DNA of 64,000 nt, from contig NC_134085.1 of NCBI RefSeq assembly GCF_000715075.1, positions 155,214,178 through 155,278,177 of the forward strand, given 5' to 3'. Below are positions 59,842-64,000 of the stretch, one piece after another. Made by a program: the position numbers and the translations under genes. The notes beneath the pieces were generated by a model that ran no database searches, was not told where the DNA came from, and was given only the letters and a program-made list of their open reading frames with translations. How positions within the stretch are numbered: position 1 is the first letter of the stretch; every line of letters starts with the position of its first letter. The stretch is from Nicotiana tabacum (lineage: Eukaryota > Streptophyta > Magnoliopsida > Solanales > Solanaceae).

Positions 59842-59963
59842 GTATTATTTTCCTTCACAATATTTTTTCAAGTAACTATTTTTTCCTTCACATTATTTGC
59901 TTCATAATATTTTTTTTGCAGTAATTGTTCTGCTTCAGTAACTATTTTTTTTTAATGCTTCAG
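59842..59963 (+). other. Probable intron in the transposase gene
   Basis: GT at 59842 and AG at 59963 flank a T-rich stretch with stops. Removal joins MSDMHK to GLINNARDLLPG in phase, as expected for this family, where SDxHKGL is continuous. Confidence 0.75.
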
Positions 59964-60821
59964 GGTTTAATTAATAATGCCAGGGATTTGTTGCCTGGGT
60001 GTGAACACAGGATGTGTGCTAGGCACATCCTTGCAAACTAATCAAAAGAGTAGAGAGGATTGGAGATGGGAAATACTTTTTGGAGATGTGCAAGAGCTTC
60101 TAGTGTTGTAGAATTGAATGACCAACTTGATATGCTAGACAAGCTTGGGGATGGCATATGTGAAATTTTACTCCACTACAGAAAAGAAATCTGGTGCAGA
60201 GCTTATTTCAATTGTAATAGGAAGTGTGATATTATTGACAACAACATGTGCGAGACTTTCAATTCCTGGGTTTTGGCTGAGAGACACAATACAATCATCA
60301 CAATGTTAGAGGAAATCAGAATTAAGTTGATAACTAGGATAGGTTTGATGAGGGAGTTCTGTGAGATATGGATATATAATATCTCCCCAATTGCAATGAA
60401 GGTTTACCAGGATAATTTAGCAAAGTCTATGAAGTGTACGCCAAGATGGAATGGTAAAACAAGCTATGAGATTGAAGATCCTAAGTACAAGCATGTGGTA
60501 TCCTTAGTGAATATGACCTGTAGTTGCAGAGCTTCGCAGTTAAAAGGTATCCCTGTTGTCATGTATTGCTAACATGCATTTCAAGGACATGGAACCTATT
60601 CACCATATTGCACATTGATATCGTAAGTACACTTACTTGAAGGCTTATTCGACATTTATCCAACATGTCCCTTGTATGAAACAGTGGCCATCTTCATGCC
60701 ACTCTTCTATTGGACCTCCCCCTATTAGAAAGATGTCTGGCAGACCAAAAAAATCGGAAAAGAAAAGAAACTAAACATCCAAAATCTGGGACGCTTTCAA
60801 GGAGAGGTATGGATATGACAT

Positions 60822-60985
60822 GTTTCCTCTGTGGTGTGTGTGGACACAACAAGAGGGGATGCCCCAGTAAAAAAAATCATTGTTGGAAATACTGTACTGA
60901 CTTGTTCCCTCTGTGGTGTGTGTGGACATTACAAGAGGGGATGCCCCAGTAAAAAAAATACTGTTGGAAGTGTTGTACCAACTGG
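60822..60985 (+). repeat. 82-bp tandem duplication of the zinc-knuckle segment
   Basis: The segment coding CGVCGH.KRGCPSKK occurs twice, offset 82 bp. Since 82 is not a multiple of three, the second knuckle (CSLCGVCGHYKRGCPSKK) is in a different frame from the first (CFLCGVCGHNKRGCPSKK) and from the Arg/Gly/Ser-rich tail. Confidence 0.88.
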
Positions 60986-61522
60986 TACACCTTCATCTGC
61001 TACTGGAAGGGGTAAAGGAAGTGAAAGTGGAAGAGGAAGAGGAACTAGTACTACTACATCATCTAGTTCACAATCAGCAAGAGGTAGGAGTTTCTACAAG
61101 AGGTTGAGGGGTTGGAAGAGGTAGAGACAGTAGAATTGGGTTGTTTCAAGTAAGCAATGCGTTCATTTCTTTTACTGTAAGTGAACTAACTAAAGCTATA
61201 ATTAGTGTATCTTCCTTTTATTGAATGTAATTTTGTAACTAAATTTACTGTACTTTGGCAGATTGGAGAACAAAATCCAAGGGTCATTAGCACCGGAACT
61301 AAGACTAAAAGGTCTACAGCTTCAAGGAGGAATGTGCTTACCAACCAAGAAGTTCCAGCTTGAGGTGGATGGGTAAAAAAGCCATAAGCACAAGACAACT
61401 TCAAAGAGCTGCATCATCACAACACAATCTTAGTCAAGCTAGTTCGTCATCTCAACCAACGAAGAAGCAAAAAAAGAAATGAAGACTTTGATTGTAGTTT
61501 AAGCTTTATGGTTTGTTAAGTA

Positions 61523-61708
61523 TTGATATGGACAACAAAGTATTATGTTTTGTAAAATATTGCTATGGACAACAAAGTATTATATTTGTAAGGTGTTACT
61601 ATGGACAACCAAGTGTTATGTTTTGTAAAGTGTTGCTATGGACAACCAAGTGTTCATGTTATGTTAAGTGTTGCTATGGACAACCACGTGCTCATGTTCT
61701 GTTAAGTG
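61523..61708 (+). repeat. Five tandem 36-38 bp repeats after the transposase gene
   Basis: Unit TTGCTATGGACAACCAAGTG followed by TTATGTTTTGTAAAG, graded in similarity from first to last. It lies in the probable 3' untranslated end. Confidence 0.88.
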
Positions 61709-61759
61709 TTGCTTATCCGTTTGGGTGTCTATTAATGAACACCTATTTTGTGGAATGAA

Positions 61760-62680
61760 GTATATTTAGGTCTTCTTTTTATACTGGTATACTTTGGTTA
61801 TACAAAAGTTTCATTACCCATGTTTGGTTACCAAAACTAAATAGGAACATAACACAAAAAGAGACCAACAACTTCAATGAGCTAAATAGGAACATAGCAC
61901 AAAGCTTGAATACAGCTCTAATAAAATAGGGGATAACCTTCATAGACAACAACTTCAATCAACCAAATACACGAACACCCAATACATGGGAATATCATTA
62001 CATTATATAGCAGTGCTCGGAACTACCAAATACAATGGCCTTAAGGATGATTAATCCTAAAATCAGGGAAACAAAAGTCTCCTCTTATTCCTCTATTTTC
62101 CGGATTCCTGCAAATGCGCTTCAAACTGCTTCTTCTTCCTAAACAGACCAAAAATCACTGGCTTCAAGTGTTCATGAGTCCGAGGATCAAACCATTCAAA
62201 ATACTTACACCCAATTTTCTTATATTTCTGCAAATCCAAAAACAAATTAAAATGAAGGTTATAAAATCTTGAAATAACGATTATAACAATCCAAGCTTAC
62301 CTCGTAATTTTTACAGCCGTAGAATCGACGACCAGGGTTGTCTATGCTCCATGAAATTACTAGTACAGTTGTATCCGCACATCAGCAAAATGGACCCGAA
62401 TTCTCCATTGAATATGAACCCTAATACGAGAATTGACAGAAGAATAAGTATCTTACTTATGAATTGCACTTTAATTTGACAAATATAATGAGCTTGAAAA
62501 TATTAGATGTGGAAGGTGAAGATGGGGTTGGATTTTTTCTCTCCGAAGAAGAAGAAGAAGTGGGCGTTAGGGTTAAGAAAATAGGCCCAATTCCAGTAAG
62601 TAGCCGTTAATATTTGTCAGGTGAGGCATAAATTAACTTTTCACGCGCCGCATTGTTCGTGTTTCACACGTCCGAGAGGC
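61760..62680. other. 3' interior of the MULE, no gene recognised
   Basis: Mixed sequence with no supported frame. A short GAAGAAGAAGAAG run near 62545 is the only simple repeat seen. Confidence 0.6.
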
Positions 62681-62792
62681 TGGTCAAAAGTGGTATGTCA
62701 TTAACACACTTTTGAAAAGTTTGGTGTGTAAAATTTAAACCCGTAGTCAACAGGTGTTTTACATTATTGACTTCTTTAGAAAGTCTTTTTAA

Positions 62793-62798
<6 letters not shown>

Positions 62799-62877
<79 letters not shown>
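62799..62877. repeat. (AT)34 then (AC)5 compound microsatellite
   Basis: Uninterrupted AT repeat of about 68 bp, then ACACACACAC. It directly abuts the right end of the MULE and is probably hypervariable. Confidence 0.95.
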
Positions 62878-62936
62878 TTAGAAATAATATTGTAGAACAA
62901 AAATCACTATGTGCCTGCATATATTATATATCATAT

Positions 62937-63638
62937 AGGGTATGTTTGGTGTGATGGAACTTGTTTTCTCGAAACATAATTTATTTTCAGAAATATATTT
63001 TTTTATAATGCTTTTTGGTATTAAATTGAATACTGACAGATATTTTTTTCAAAAACAATTATCGAAAAATTGATAATTAATATTACCAAATGGGTTTGTG
63101 ATATTTTTGAATATATAGATTGATAATAATCTCTAAGCTTTGATTAAAGCAGTGATTCAAAGTTTAAATAGTTGAGATAGGAAAATGACTTCTAGCCTGT
63201 TTGGCCAAGCTGGAAAAATTAGCTTATTTTGAGAAATACTTTTTTCAAAAGTACTTTTGATGAAAAATAGTTTGTGTTTGGCTAATTAATTTGAAAAGCA
63301 CTTCCAAACGACAATTTGTGTTTGGCAAGCTTTTAGAAAGTGCTTCTAAGTGTATTTTTCTCAAAAGTGCTTCTGGGAAGAAGCTATTTTTTTCTGATTC
63401 TCCAAAACTGCTTTTGCTTCTACTCAAAAGCACTTTTTTTTAAAAGTTTGGCCAAACACTTCAACTTTGGAAAAAAAAACACTTTTTGTGGGGAAAAAAA
63501 TGCTTCTCAACTTGGAGAAGCTTGGCCAAACAGGCTATTCCTTTCACATGGAAAGCCATTTTCCCTCTTTTGTGAAAATATTTCTTTATGAAAATCAAAC
63601 ATAAAAAATAACTTATTATCTGTTGTCAAACGCAGCCT
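62937..63638. mobile_element. Probable outer MITE (hAT-like ends), interrupted by another MITE
   Basis: AGGGTATGTTTGGTGTGATGG at the left is loosely mirrored at the right (AGGCTGCGTTTGACAACAG on the minus strand). Internal halves also pair (GGAAAATGACTT with GGAAAATGGCTTT reversed). The target duplication is not clear. No coding sequence. Confidence 0.5.
63193..63537. mobile_element. MITE with perfect 19-bp terminal inverted repeats
   Basis: TAGCCTGTTTGGCCAAGCT at 63193-63211 is the exact complement of 63519-63537. The 345-bp interior is rich in AAAAGTGCTTCT and AGAAGCACTTTT, so much of it folds on itself. TTC on both sides may be a 3-bp target duplication; a TA duplication is the alternative. 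Confidence 0.85.
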
Positions 63639-64000
63639 ATATCTCCTTTATTTGAAATTCAGAGCGAGAAATTGCTTCTGGTTTTATGAAAAGCATGTTC
63701 AATGTATCAAAATGTGTTCTTTGAGTTTATTCTAAAAGGTGACACCAAACTATATGTCTCATCTCCTTTTTTTTCTCTCTAACAATCTGGCTGTTCAAAG
63801 TTTGAAATTACAAATACATAACCTACCATCTCACTTCTGAAAAACTTAGGAGGGATTTAATCCTAAAAGGTCATATAAATCATGTCTTAGTATTCTTAAT
63901 GCTTGTTCCATATTACCATCTCTTTATTACGTCAAGCGTAACGATTTACTTCGAATTTGAAGCACATTAAAATTTGCAGTGTGATGAGTATTTTGCTTAG
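63639..64000. other. Right flank, nothing recognised
   Basis: AT-rich, with no gene, terminal repeat or simple repeat of note. Confidence 0.6.

Larger units (their letters stand above)
58163..61482 (+). pseudogene. MuDR-type transposase gene (PB1-like, DNA-binding, MULE catalytic, SWIM, zinc knuckles)
   Basis: Starts MSFKIVTLKWYSRGELIIGP, an N-terminal PB1-like domain (FFELMDYTKEMG, YICPIDRIDKLVN), with a one-base insertion near 58262. An acidic linker follows. The DNA-binding domain at 59020-59256 (FKNVDEFREAVTKYAIQKR, CMVPKCGWLLAASKDG) comes after a shift in the A-run near 58995. Stops lie at about 59257-59259 and 59332. The catalytic domain has IIGLDGCFLKG, FPIAWAVVKVEN and IIMSD before an intron, then GCEHRMCARHILAN. 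Two stops follow near 60039 and 60051. The SWIM finger (MTCSCRASQLKGIP) is shifted, then PPPIRKMSGRPKK and CX2CX4HX4C knuckles. A second likely intron is at 61150-61261; the tail ends QPTKKQKKK at 61482. The protein would cut and join element ends; this copy is dead. Confidence 0.85.
57521..62766 (+). mobile_element. Mutator-like element (MULE), decayed autonomous type
   Basis: Inverted terminal repeats: left about 57546-57632 (CCTTTCAAAAGTGTGTCAAT, GACACACCACTTTTGACCA), right about 62681-62766 (the same words on the minus strand), roughly 80% alike. A MuDR-type transposase gene lies between them. The outermost left end was probably GCAAAATACATAG, now split by element B, so part lies at 34474-34488. 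The right end runs into an AT microsatellite, so the exact edge and target duplication cannot be read. Confidence 0.82.

Overview
This window is plant nuclear DNA made almost entirely of nested transposable elements. No intact host gene was found. AT-rich non-coding DNA, very long LTRs, Tat/Ogre-type and Tekay-type Ty3/gypsy polyproteins, a spliced Mutator-like transposase and small TIR elements point to a dicot with a large repeat-rich genome. The families look solanaceous (Nicotiana or Solanum relatives); that assignment is family-level recognition, not proof.

Layout. (1) 1-2931 and 17970-30913 (minus strand) are the two halves of a Tekay-like chromovirus. Its 3' LTR remnant and pol 3' end lie on the left; RT, protease, gag, the initiator-Met primer site and a 3.2-kb 5' LTR lie on the right. 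(2) 2932-17969 (plus) is element A, a Tat/Ogre-like retrotransposon inserted just after the RT catalytic motif of the Tekay element, with a GCGGG target duplication. (3) A 6.9-kb segment spanning the end of A and the 5' half of the Tekay element (16729-23614) is tandemly repeated from 23616. (4) 30914-32917 has no recognisable gene. (5) 32918-34462 is a non-autonomous TIR element with an internal 530-bp direct duplication. (6) 34489-57515 (plus) is element B, a second and older Tat/Ogre element with a CATAG target duplication. It carries ORF1, a duplicated gag segment, a foreign ORF patch and a Tekay LTR/primer-site patch inside pol. (7) 57521 to about 62766 is a Mutator-like element with a decayed, intron-containing transposase gene. 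B appears to have landed in its left terminus. (8) 62799-63638 holds an AT microsatellite and two nested MITEs.

How the parts relate. Every polyprotein is broken, mostly by nonsense changes compatible with C-to-T decay plus single-base frameshifts. In element A, joining GT at 6922 to AG at 7106 keeps the protease and RT frames together, which fits the intron known in Ogre elements.

The most interesting signal lies outside the coding regions. Both Tat elements share a colinear 3' untranslated architecture: a two-hairpin motif, then three tandem hairpins of exactly 37 nt, then a 45-48 bp minisatellite with an interrupted palindromic core, then the two-hairpin motif again, then the polypurine tract. 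In element B the two-hairpin motif also sits before and after ORF1, so it punctuates the whole element. Stem positions change together between copies, which suggests selection on RNA structure.
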